From the NCBI GenBank assembly GCA_977017575.1, contig CDRNVI010000187.1, positions 1-64,000 on the forward strand: a stretch of DNA of 64,000 nt, in the 5' to 3' direction. A program made the position numbers and the translations under genes. Origin of the DNA: Paramoeba atlantica (taxonomy: Eukaryota > Discosea). The notes under the pieces are model-generated. The model made no database searches. It was given only the letters and a program-made list of their open reading frames with translations, and was not told the origin of the DNA. Shown one piece after another: positions 45,795 through 56,983 of the stretch (position 1 is the first letter of the stretch; every line of letters starts with the position of its first letter).

Positions 45795-47416
45795 ATGGCG
45801 GAGAGGCTTGCCAATATCTTTGGGACTGAAAAAGACAAGTTTGTTGTTGTTTTATATTTTGTTCATTTTATTTTTTTTGTTCTCTTTTTGAAATGAGAAA
45901 TCTAATTTTCTTTTTTCTTTTTTCAAGGGTAAATTGCCCATTCTATTTTAAAATTGGAGCATGTCGGCATGGTGATCGTTGTTCTCGATTGCACAATCGC
46001 CCTGTCATTTCAGAGACTATTCTTTTTAAGAATATGTACATCAATCCTGGGATTATGCGTAAGTGATTTCTTTTCTTCTTGATTTTAGAAAGAGAAAGAG
46101 AGGGAGAAGGAGAGAGAGGAAAGAGAAAGGAGAAAGAGAAAGGAGAAAGAGAGAGAAAATCATCAGAGACTCTCAGAAAATCTAATTCTTTTTCTTTTCA
46201 GCAACTGGTCCAGATGGAAAACCAGTGGCCTGCCCATTTACAGAAGAACAATTACAAGAACATTTTGAAGACTTTTATGAAGATATTTTCACAGAACTTG
46301 CCAAGTACGGAGAAGTTGCTGAACTGAATTGTTGTGATAATTTGGGTGAGCATCTTGTTGGAAATGTTTATGTTAGGTTGGTTTTTTTTTTTTAGTTTTT
46401 ATTTTTTTGATGGATTTTTTTGATCAACTCTGTAGATCTAGATGCAGTTTTTCCAATTCCTCCTACACCCCCCACTCCCCACTCTCTCTCTCTCTATTTT
46501 ACACATATTTAGGATTTTATGACAATGATCTTGCTTTTTAATCTCTTGTTTCTATTTCGACTAAAAAAAATTCTGCAGGTTTTATGATGAAGAGTCAGCT
46601 GAAAAAGCAGCTCAAGCTCTTCAAGGAAGGTTCTATGGTGGTCGACCTCTGATGGTGGAATATTCTCCTGTGACAGATTTTCGAGAAGCTCGTTGTCGTC
46701 AATTTGACATGGGTGAGTGCAATCGTGGTGGCTTCTGTAACTTTATGCATCTCAAGAAAATCTCTAAAGAACTTGCTCGTGAGTTATACCCACGTTCTGA
46801 GCGTAGAGATCGTGATCGGGATAGAGGAGACAGAGGAGATAGCAGAGGAGATAGCAGAGGAGATAGCAGAGGAGATAGCAGAGGAGATAGCAGAGGAGAC
46901 AGAGGAGACAGAGGAGACAGAGACAGGGATCGGGATCGAGATCGTGACAGGGACAGATACAGGGACAGGGACAGGGACAGGGACAGATACCGCGATAGGG
47001 ACAGGGATAGAGATCGTGATCGGGACAGAGACAGGGATAGGTACCGTGATAGGGACAGAGACAGAGACAGGGACAGAGACAGGTACCGTGACAGAGACAG
47101 AGACCGAGACAGAGACAGGGATAGAGACCGAGACCGAGACAGAGACAGAGACAGAGATCGGGACAGAGACAGGGAACCAGACAGGGAACGAGATCGAGAA
47201 TCTCAAGAGCGATCTCAAGAGCGATCTCAAGAGCGATCTCAAGAACGATCTCAAGAGCGATCTCGAGAGCGATCTCGAGAGCCAGCTCGCGACGAGGACA
47301 AATCCAACGACCAAGGAGCTGGCGATTCATTTGAAGAGGAACAACCCCACAGAAAACGAGAACGATCTGTCTCTCCAGAGGAAGATGAACCCAACAAGAG
47401 AAGCAGATTGGAATAA
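45795..47416 (+). CDS. U2AF1: U2 snRNP auxiliary factor small subunit (U2AF35) with expanded RD tail
   Basis: Four exons (45795-45838, 45928-46058, 46202-46376, 46579-47416) give 395 aa against about 240 in animals. The core is intact: zinc finger 1 ([20 protein letters not shown]), the UHM/RRM-like region ([31 protein letters not shown]) and zinc finger 2 ([19 protein letters not shown]). After LARELYPR the normal short RS tail is replaced by RGDS repeats, then about 90 residues of Arg-Asp dipeptides with RDRYRD variants, then RSQE repeats and a basic end ([20 protein letters not shown]). It should read the 3' splice-site AG with a U2AF65 partner. An AATAAA is at about 47465. Confidence 0.97.
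46800..47285 (+). repeat. Coding repeat tract encoding RGDS, RD and RSQE units
   Basis: AGAGGAGATAGC units (46825-46920) are followed by GACAGG/GATCGG hexamers (46920-47180) and GAGCGATCTCAA units (47205-47280). The whole tract stays in frame in the U2AF35 gene, and the antisense strand is also open across it, which is a by-product of the repeat. Confidence 0.9.
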
Positions 47417-47535
47417 GTTTTTGTTGATTTTTTTTTTACTCCTATTTTTTTAACTTTTTTTTGAGAATAAAACTTTTTTTTTGAAAAAGAGAAAGAAAAA
47501 TGTTGTAAAAAAAAATAATTTATTTTCAGGCTGTC

Positions 47536-50500
47536 CTACCGATCCCATCTTGCCATCAATTGAGAGACAGCAGGGTGAGAGGGATCATCTTGCCAAAGAG
47601 GGAAAGAGTTACAATGCCCATGACGATTTGGAATATCGGAAGGACGATAGCGATGTTGCAAAGCCATTCTGATGAAAGAAAAACTTAGTAAAAAAATTCA
47701 AGAAAAAGAGAAAAAAGAAAGAATAAAAGAAAAATAAAAATTCAAAATGAAAAGAAAAACCCATCCAACTCATCAAGCAAATCTTCATACTCAGTCTCCT
47801 TCAACCGCTCCCGAATCACCGGTCCATGTTGTGGTCCAGCAAGCCAAGGACCACCATAAACAACTTCTTCTCCACTTTCAAGATCCTTTCCACCTAACAT
47901 GACAGCCAATTTTCCCAAACGTTGAGGAATGAGTTCAAAAGTCTCAGATGGCATAATTTGAGAAACCAGTTCAGACCACAAACTCATCCCACGACTGAAA
48001 TTAGGAAACGATTTCACTCCCATCACAAATTGGTCCACTGACTCTAAGTTGTGCAACAGGAAAGTCGCGTGCTCTTCGCTTTGTTGTGCTGCCAATTGAT
48101 TGTTCCATTTTTCTTTTCGTTTTCCATTCAACAATCCATGGATGTGTTGGTAGAGCCGTTCACCTTCCTCAGGATTATCTGGGCGTAAGATCGCTACTTT
48201 TTTATCAATCAAGTCTCGGAAACGATCATTTGTTGGCGCGAATGCAGCTTGCAAGATTGCAAAATACAGACAATCTTCGTATTCTTTCTGAGTCATGTTC
48301 TCCAATCCAACAGCTCTTGTTTGAGTGATAAAATATTCCACTGTTTTATAGACTTTGACTTCCTTCTTCATCTCTTTTGTCAGCTCTTTCATTTTGGGAA
48401 AGGGCTCAAAGTCAGAAAACTTGACAGGAACAAAGTCACCATTTTCTTTCAACTCTGGGGGAGAATCAACGGTGAGAGGGGCAGATTGAGGGTGATCTCC
48501 AGCCACCATACGACGAACCAAGGAAGCGTAGGCATCAGGACCGGCATGTTGAATGGAAGCCTCTCTTGCGAGCTGTCTTCGATAAATCTCAGCAATCAAA
48601 ATGGGTCCAAAGCCTTCTCCAAGAGTCTCGATTGGTTTTTGAGCAGCAAGAATGGCTCCATACAAAATATCAAGGGTTGGGAGTTCAGATTTTTTGTGAG
48701 AGGAAACATCAACACAAAACTTCTCCAAAAATGTCATTGGACGGAGTTCCTCTGGGACTCTGAGGGTCTCCAAAAGTTCGGTATCAAACATAATTTCAGT
48801 ACAAACTTTCCGAAACTCTTCCACAATCATTCGAGAACGATCACTTTTAGCTTGTCTATGCAGACGAGCCAACACAGCAAAGAGAGCAGGGATTTGTGGT
48901 GGAGCATAAGCAGTTGGAGAAAGAGCAAAAAAGTGACCACAGAGAACAGGAAGCAAGAGACGAATACGAGCATAGTGGAACGGAGTACAATACAAAGGAA
49001 GTCCAGCATTAATAACTTCTGCGTTAATTCCTGTCAAAAGTTTCGAGACTGTTGAGAAATCGAATGTTCCGGTGGCTTCCTTGTTTCCTCTTCCAATCTG
49101 AAACTGGGCAGCTTGCTCCAAGGTAGTCCAAGATACCATTGTATTTCCAAGGGTCACTCGCAGCGCGGTAGGTTGGTCAACTGTAATTTCGTCACGTTCA
49201 ACCATTAACCCAAGCATCAAAATGTTTGTCTTGGAACCAGTTAAGATTTCAGGGAGAGTATCTTCATAAATATCATCTCTCAAGTCACTCATCTTAATCA
49301 ATTCCTCTCTACCAGCAGGGGCAGCGCCATCTTGAGCTTCTTCTTCTCCTCCACTTTTACTTGGTGTAACAGGAGGCACAGACATAAATTGATGCTCAAG
49401 ATTGCTTAACTCTTTTTCAGTAAGGTCAGGAAGAGCTCCCAATTTCTTCTCAATACTTCCCATTAATCCGCGATTGGCAAGTGTTCTCTTATCCAGGTTC
49501 TTTTCTCTCCGAGACTTTTTCATCCTCCCCTTAAAGGCCATCGCTTTGAAACGAGCAACTAACTCAGACTGATTACAAAGTTTCTTATCAACCTTCATGG
49601 CCACCAAATGCCTCATCTCGTCGATCTCTCTTTGAATTTCCAACAATTGATGTCCGACTTCCTTTCTCCTATCTTTTGGCGCACGCTTTCTAATTAGCTC
49701 GAGTCGTTCCTCCAACTCGATAAGTCTCTCTGACCCATTCGGAGAATACAAATCTCTCTGCAAAAGAGCGAGATGATAATCAGTCCCAACCACACCCTTC
49801 AAAATATTCGGAATTTCTTTCATTTCAGTCAAAGAAGAATTCAATTGGAGAGAAATTTTCGTTGGAGCTTGAGAAACCCACATCTCACCAGACATGGTAA
49901 CTTCATCACTACCACCGCTCTCGTCATCAAGATAAAAGGTCACAAAACGTTCCGGACTATCATCGACAAGAACAGGGAGCTCCACAGCCTTCCCAGCAAA
50001 GGTTAAAAGTTGTTTTGCTTCAGTGATAATTTGATCATCATCTTGCTTTCCAGGACGAGAAGAAGCGAAAACATAGACTCCTTCACCTGTTCCGGAAGTC
50101 CGAATCTCTTCAAGAAGATCGACTCGAGATTGTCCGCCAAGCCCAAAACTGTGGATGAAAACGTTTCTTCCTGTGGCTCTGTGGGGAGAGAGAGAGAGAT
50201 TAGAATTTAGGAGGAGGGAAAAAAGGAACCAAAAAAAAATGGTAATAAAAATAAAAAAAGAAAATAAAAAAATAAATAAATAAATAAATAAAAATGAATA
50301 CTTTTTAAATTGGAGAATAGTGGCTCTCAAATCATGAAGAGAAACACCATGTCCTCTCGGAGCCAAAGGAGCATCAGAAGGAGCTCCATCAGTCATGAAA
50401 ACAAAATCAATCGAATCTCCCCCTCTCCTCTCAGTTCCTTCTCTCTCTCCTCCTCCTTCTCTCTTTCCTTTTAATTGGGAAGAAGAAGAAAGAGATTTGA

Positions 50501-52999
50501 GGTATGAGTTCATGCAGTGGAAAGCGAGACGGAAGTTTGTGATTCCGCTTTGCCATTTTGAGGTGAGTTCTTTGCCTTGAAAAAACAAATGAAATTAGAA
50601 AATAAGAAGGAGAAGAAAAGAAGAGAGAAAAGATAAAGAAAAAGAAAAGAAAGAAGAAAGAAGAAAGAGAGAAGAAAAAGAAAAGAAAAAGAAAAGATAC
50701 TGAGTTGAGGGTTTGTTCCTGTCAAGAACTGAGCGGAAGTCGAATAATTAATAATTTTAAATTCCAATCCCTTTGAAAAAAGAAAATGAGTAAAATAAGA
50801 AATGAAAATGAGAAATAAATAATAATGGAAAAAAAAGAAGAAAAGAAAACCTCTTCTTCCAAACTTGAAACAGCTTTCAAGATTTGGTTTTTTGGAGTTC
50901 CAGACATTGATCCAGATGTATCACATACAAAAATCACTTCCTTTCTGAGAAGAGAAAGAGAGAGAAAGAAAGAATGAGAAAGAAAATAAGAAAAGGGAGG
51001 GAGAAAAAAAAGAAAACGAATTCCTTCAAACAAATAAAACAAAAAAAAAAATAGAAAAATTAAAAAATAAATAAAAAGAAAAGAAAATAAAAAAAAACCT
51101 CTCTTTTGTTTTCTCAACAGGAGCAACAATCTTCACCCAAACATCCTCCCCTCTCTCCTCCCCTCTCTCTCTCCCTCTCTCTCTCTCTTCCTCTCCTCTC
51201 TCGCTCTCTCTCTCTTCTTTCTTTCTCTTAGGAGTATAAACAGTGGCAGAAAGAGAGGGAAGAAGAGGAGAAGAATCGATATTTTGTTCCAATAAATCGA
51301 GAGTTTCTACTATGTAACCAGAGGGTTCTGCTAACTTAATTTCGAATCTATTTTTTTTTTTTTTAATATTTCATTTTATTTTATTATTTTTCTTTTTCTT
51401 TTTTTTCTTTTTCTTTTTTCTTCTTTTTTTATCTCTTATCTTTTTATCTTTTTTTTTTAAAACTTTTTTAAATACCTTGTTTGGAAAGGGACATCACCAT
51501 TCCGAGAGATGACAACGAGCCGATCGACCAGAATGGTTGCGGAAAAGCAACGAGAAAGATTGAGTCTCTTTTCCAACTCTGAGAGAGATACCGTGTGTGA
51601 GAAGAGAAAAAAAAGCTAAAAAAAAAAACTAACAAACAAAAAACAAATAAATAAAAATAACAAACCAAAAATAAAAATAAAAAAAAATAACAAACCAAAA
51701 ATAAAAACAAAAATAAAAATAAAAAAAATAAAAATAAAAATAAAAATAAAAATAAAAACCATTGATAGAAATTTTAGAAGACCATTGTCCAATGGTCAAA
51801 TGAGGGAGCAATTTTTGTCTCGCTTTTGCATCTTTCAAATAATTTGGAAAGATTTTTAACAATCCTTTTTTTTTATTTTTTATTTTTGTTAATTTTTTTT
51901 GGAGGAATGTTTTTTTTTTCTTTTTTCTTTTTTCTTTTTTCTTTTTCTTCTTTCTTTCTTTTTCTTTTTTCTTTCTTTCTCTTCTCTTTTTTCAAAAGAA
52001 ACAAACAAACAAACTTTCATACAAATCATCAAAAGCTGTTTCCGGTTCAGTTCTCGGTGCCAAATGCACTGTTTGGCTCTTTCCCTAAAAAAAGAGTAAA
52101 TTAAAGAGAAAAAAAGATCAAAAATACAATGAAAAATACAGAGAAAAAATCCAAAAAAAATCCAAAAAAAACAAATAAAAATCCAAATAAAAATACAAGT
52201 AAAAATACAAATAAAAATACAAAAAAAAATACAAATACAAATAAAAATAAAAATACAAATAAATAAATAAATAAATTACTTGTGGGAAAGATTGCAAATC
52301 CTCAAATTCCAACAAAAAAGAAGGAAAATCTCTCAATCCTTCTCTCAATTTTTCCACCGCTTGATTAATTTGTTTTCCTGAAAAAGAAATTATTTTAGAA
52401 AAGAAGAAAGGAGAAGAGAGAAGGAGAGAAGAGAAAAGAGAAAAGAGAAAAGAGAAGATAAATAAAGAGGAGAGAGATAAAATCAAAGCAAGAAGATTTT
52501 GGGTGGCCATTTTGAATGGTTTCCTTTGGATTTGAAATCATTTCAAAATTAAATCAACAGAAAGAAACAAAAAAGAAAAAAAACAAAACCAAAAAAACAA
52601 AACAAAAAAAAAACAAAAAAAAAAAACAAAAAACAAAACAAATAAAATAAAAATAAAAAACCATCAGAATCAGGAAGATAAAGATCATCAAGAACAAAAG
52701 GAAACATGATGTTCAAATGTGGCATCCATCTTTGGAAGGCCTTGTCGTGGAACTTTCGAATTGTGTTTATTTCCTGGACAAAAGAAAATTGAGAAGAGAA
52801 AGAAAATTGAGAAGAATAAAAAAAAGAAAGAGAAAAGAAAGTTCAAAAAAGAAAAAGAAAAAAATCAAAAAAGAAAAAAAAGAAAAAAAAAAACCTTATG
52901 CAAATTCTCAGGAACACCAACCATCAAAGCACTCGAATAAGACCACTCAAACTTCCCCTCTCTCTTATCCCCTCTCTTTCCCTCCTTCTCTTTCTCCAT
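47536..52999 (-). CDS. 2H phosphoesterase-like domain fused to a von Willebrand A domain
   Basis: Twelve exons stay in phase: 52999-52895, 52773-52662, 52377-52280, 52084-52015, 51864-51760, 51578-51476, 51347-51099, 50944-50851, 50770-50701, 50575-50302, 50178-47761, 47668-47536. They encode 1,276 aa. The N-terminal 190 residues resemble eukaryotic 2'-5' RNA ligase-like proteins (SSALMVGVPENLHKEINTIR, HDKAFQRWMPHLNIMFPFV, PHLTIGQWSS), with HxN and HxT where the two HxT/S motifs of 2H enzymes lie. A VWA domain follows with a MIDAS site (DTSGSMSG, FMTDGAPSD). About 770 residues of mostly helical sequence without a known domain end the protein. RNA-end processing coupled to metal-dependent protein binding is an inference. 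The last exon has a strong pyrimidine acceptor and converges on U2AF35 with 119 bp between. Confidence 0.87.
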
Positions 53000-53349
53000 T
53001 TTTCTTCAAAAAAATTCTTTTCAAAAAGAATAAACTTTTGGAAAAGAAAGAAAGAAAAGAGAGACATCTTTTTTTGAGAGAAGAAAAAGGAAAATCGGAA
53101 GAATTTCACTTTTTCACAGAAAACAAACAACAAAGAGAAAATGACGAAAATTGCGTGAATTTATTTTTAGTATTGAAAAATGGTTTGAAGGATTATCACA
53201 TGTAAAAATTAATTTGTGTCTTTTTTGTTTCATTTTTGTTTTTTCGACGGTTGGATTTAATTTTGTGATATTTGTTGAAATGAAAACAAATTGGAGACAT
53301 TGAACAAGAACATTGTACAAGAACAAAAAAAAAACAGAAAAAATTGTCT
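53000..53349. other. Spacer between TSG101 3' end and the 2H-VWA gene start
   Basis: These 350 bp on the minus strand hold the 3' flank of TSG101 and the promoter of the 2H-VWA gene, which are in tandem. ORFs here are lysine/phenylalanine-rich and not supported. No clear motif was found. Confidence 0.4.
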
Positions 53350-56300
53350 TTATTTCTCAACAACAAAAAAATGAGAAGCTTTGTTTTTGAATTCAGCCAA
53401 GTTCGGTTCCATTGGCAAATAATTGCGATAAAATCCGAGATGACAACCGGAATGGAGACACGATTCAAATGAATAAACAGGTAAAAATTCTCCTGTGTTG
53501 TGTTTTTGTGCTTTTTCTCTTTTGTTTTTTTGAGAGGGGGGAAAGAGGAGAAAAGAGAAAAGAAGAAAAAAGTTAGAAAAAGAAAAAGAAGAAAAGAAAA
53601 AAAGAAAAGAAAGAATTACTTGTGAAGATAGACATAAAATTCAGACTGTTTTGGAAGAGCAGTTCTTGTTAAAGAATCAGGAGAAGGAATACTTAAATAG
53701 TATGAGTTGTGTCCAGCATTTCGAAGTCGAACTCTGGTCTCATCCTATTTTTTTTTTTTTGGTGATTCATTGAAAAAAGAAAAAACCAAAAGAAGAGAAA
53801 AAAGAAAAGAAAGAAAAAGAAAAGAAAAAAAAGAAAAGAAAAAAAAAAAGAAAAAAAGAAAAGAAAAAAAAATGAAAAAAAGAAAAACAAGAAATTACCT
53901 CCAAACTTCTTTCAATCATAAAATGTCCATAAGATCCAGTGTGGCCTGCTGCCTCAACTCTTTTTTGAAATTGAGAGACGAAAATGTTTTTTCCTTTTTG
54001 TTGAATCAATTTAGAACCACAAAAAATAAATCAAACCGAAAATGATATTAAATAATTGAATCAAAAATCCAGTTTTAAAGAAAAAAAAAAGAAAAGAATT
54101 CAGAAGAATTTAAGTAACAGAAAGAATGAAATGGTTTTAAACAAAAAAACAAAATAGAAGAAAGCAATTTTATGAATTTTAAAAAAAATAAAAATTAAAA
54201 TTAAAACCTGTATTTACAGAAACAAGTTTAACAATTGTCCCATGTTCAAATGGAGGTTCCAAATGCATAATTTTCTCCGCTTCAACTTCTTCTATTTTAA
54301 ATTGAAATAAAAAGGGTGAGAGATAAAAAGAAAAAAGAAAAAAGAAAGAGAGGAAAGAGAGGAAAGAGAGGAAAGAATAAAAAAAAATGAGACCTGAATA
54401 TGAATCAATTTGCATAGATTCCCCCATCTCCCTTTCTTCTTCTTTTCCTTTCTCTTGTTCTATTTCTTGAAGTTGATGAGCAATCATTGAATCTCTTTTC
54501 TCTCTTTCTCTCTCTTCTTCTAGACTCTTTCTGAAAGCAAGTGGTGGGGTCATCTCATCTCCTACATTTTTCTTTCTCTCTCTTTTCTCTTTCTCTCCTT
54601 TCTTTTGGGCTTTGAGGACACGAAGAGAGAGCGCTCGTGTAAAAAATTGATCTCGTGAAAGCTTTCGAAGGACACGAAGATATTCTTTTATATCAAACGA
54701 AGAAGGAGTAAAAGAAGAAGAAGAGAGAGAAGAAATATGAGAAGATAAGATATAAAACGTATCTTCAAAAGCGCGGACTCTTGCTGTTAAACAGAGTTGT
54801 TGTGTATCAAGTTCAGTTTGACAAGAATAACTCTCTTCCCAACTTCTCTTTCTCTTTCTTTTTCCTTTCCCTTCTTCTCCTTCTACTTCAGTCATTTCTT
54901 CATTTTCTTCTTTCGCAGAAGAAAGGAGATTTGAGAGAGTTTGAGTTCGAGAATGGAGAGTGTTGAGTTCACCGTCTTGTTTTTGTGAAAGTTGATCCAG
55001 TTGCTTTGCAACCTGTTTTGTATTTTGGAGAATGAAGGAGATTTAAGTCTAAAAAGGAAGAATTTTTTCGAGGAAAAAAAGAGAGAAAAAAAATTAAGAA
55101 AGTAAAACATTATTTAAATAAGTATGGCGGCTTTCGAGGGCATTTTTTGTGGTTGTTAATTCCCCAACCTCTCTAAAAAACAAAAAGAGTCAACCAAAAA
55201 CAAAAGAGAGGAGAAAATGAGAGAAAAAAAAAGGAAAAAAGGAAAACCTCAGGACGTAAATACTTAATTCATCATATCTTTTTGATAATTTTCCTAAAAG
55301 AATTTCCATTTTCTTCTCTTTTGGAGTTGGAACTGGCCTGTGTCCTGATTGAGGTGTCATACTCATCATGGTCCCTGGATTTGTAGTGACATTCATTGTG
55401 ACACCTGGATTGGATGGTGCGTTACTTCCATTGGAAGTTGGTTGAGCTGAGATTGAGGAAGAGAAAGAAGAAGAAGAGTAAGAAAATTGGCGATGGTCCG
55501 TTGTTGTTGAAGAATATTGTGGAGATTGGGAGGTTGGGATTGTTGTTGTTGGGGTTGTCAAGAGTTTTGGAGTTGTTGTTGCTATTATTGGTTGAGTTGG
55601 TTGAGTCGGTTGGGAAGGAGGTGTTACAGTTGTAGTTGGAGGTGTTGGCGATTTTGGTGGTGGGCTTGCCTGCCCTCCATAAGAAGGAAAAGTTGTTGAT
55701 TGATGATAAGATGGAGGTGGGGCTCCTGTTACAGTTGGAGCTGTATTTGAAGGAGGTGGACTTTTGTAATTTGGAGGTAAAGGGTATCCTGTTCCTGGAG
55801 TTGTATAACTAGGAGAAGGGACATTGGCTCTTGGAGGAGGAAAAGGATTGGGAGGAGGTTGGGAAGGTTGTATTTTGGGCTGAGGTTGTTGGGGAGGTCT
55901 GGTTTGAGGTTGAGAAGGTTGAGGAGGTTGAGAAGGTTGAGGAGGTTGAGAAGGTTGAAAAGATTGAGAAGGTTGTTGGGAAGGTTGAGAAGGAGGTTGA
56001 GAGGGAGAGACGGAGTAAACTGGGGGGTTGACAGCAAAGACGCGGACCATATCGTGAATGATGTGGGCGGCTGTGGATGATCTTGGGTTCCACTGGTTGA
56101 GGGAAGGGAGAAAACATTGGCCCTGTTTGGTTAAAGTTGAGAAGAGAGAGCGATGAAGAAAAGGAGAGAGGAAAAGAAGAAGGAAGAGGAAAAGGAAAAA
56201 AAGAAGAAAAAGGCGAAAAAAAAAGAGATGGGAAAAAAAGAACCTGACGATTGACATGAGGATGATTTTCTTGAATTTTAATCCCACTCGTTGCTTCAAC

Positions 56301-56690
56301 ATATGCCAAGGGAGGAGAGTTTGGATAGGTTTTTCCAAGAGAAATTCTGATGGGAATATTGTAGATTCTTCCCTATTCTTCAACGATTAGAAAGAGATCA
56401 TTGGGAGAAAATTTCTTGGGTGGAAGAGATCTTAAAACCTTAAAAGAGACAGGTATAGTCCCAACAAGACATAGGAGAGGGGGGTTCAATAATTGTGAGA
56501 GATACAATCCTGTTTCATTTTTGTGTGTCAGATTTCAAAAAGGGATGAATAATAAAAGGCAAGAAAGAAGAAGACCAGCAAAAAGCGAAAGGCACTCTCT
56601 TGTATCAGCAATAACCTTGTTTCGATTCACATAACCCGCAACAAACGAAGTCACTCTCCGATCGTTCGGATCTCTTGTTCTGAAAGCCAT
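53350..56690 (-). CDS. TSG101: TSG101/Vps23 ESCRT-I subunit with a C-terminal extension
   Basis: Ten exons stay in phase: 56690-56576, 56509-56439, 56372-56244, 56122-55248, 55172-55109, 55012-54394, 54291-54208, 53957-53899, 53744-53620, 53518-53350. They give 769 aa, about twice the human length. The UEV domain covers the first 135 or so residues (LLCLVGTIPVSFKGRIYNI, YPNSPPLAYVEATS, CFLPSLNQWNPRSSTAAHII). A Pro/Ser/Gln/Thr-rich linker, a coiled coil (LGKLSKRYDELSIYVLREVGEL...QLDQLSQKQDGELNTL) and the steadiness box (LCLTARVRAFEDTFYILSSHI, YLRVLRKLSRDQFFTRALS) follow. These suffice for ESCRT-I function in sorting ubiquitinated cargo at endosomes. Past the box are about 230 extra residues: a charged linker, then a possible beta-rich domain. 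Acceptors of exons 8 and 10 are A-rich and set by phase. Confidence 0.93.
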
Positions 56691-56983
56691 CTCGATTCCC
56701 CCCCTCGATTCCTTTTCTCTCTTCCCCTTTTTTCTTTCTTCTCCTTTTTTCTCCTTTCTTTTTCAAATCCTTTTCTGCCAATTTCTGATTTTCAATCAGA
56801 AATTTTTTTTCGGTTTTTCACACGGTGAGATAAAATAAGGGTGTCCCAAAATATAGGGACACCATTCTTTTTTCGGGTTTTTGTTTTTGTTGTTTTTTCT
56901 CTGTTTGCGTGATTGAAAAAAGAAGTTTTTGTTGGTTTTTTTTTTTGTTTTGTTATTTTGATCTTTGACTTTTTGGGGAAAGA
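56691..56983. promoter_or_regulatory. Divergent promoter of TSG101 and the CaMK-like kinase
   Basis: A perfect inverted repeat, GGTGTCCC (56840-56847) and GGGACACC (56856-56863), lies in the middle of the 293-bp region. The second arm plus flank (GGGACACCATT) also occurs at 28319-28329 in the ankyrin-array promoter. CT-rich sequence covers the TSG101 leader. Confidence 0.55.

Noticed and set aside
46764-47330. Two long minus-strand ORFs opposite the U2AF35 tail
   Set aside because: They are antisense to the RD repeat; the plus frame is joined to the U2AF35 zinc fingers and RRM by in-phase exons.
47481-47672. Plus-strand exon-like ORF after U2AF35
   Set aside because: It has no start codon or joinable upstream exon. 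The opposite strand gives the last exon of the 2H-VWA gene with a perfect acceptor and matching phase.
52118-52510. Minus-strand ORF with a hydrophobic start (MATQNLLALILSL) that could be a signal peptide
   Set aside because: It is the intron before exon 52377-52280. Homology and phase link that exon to 52773-52662, giving a continuous 2H domain.
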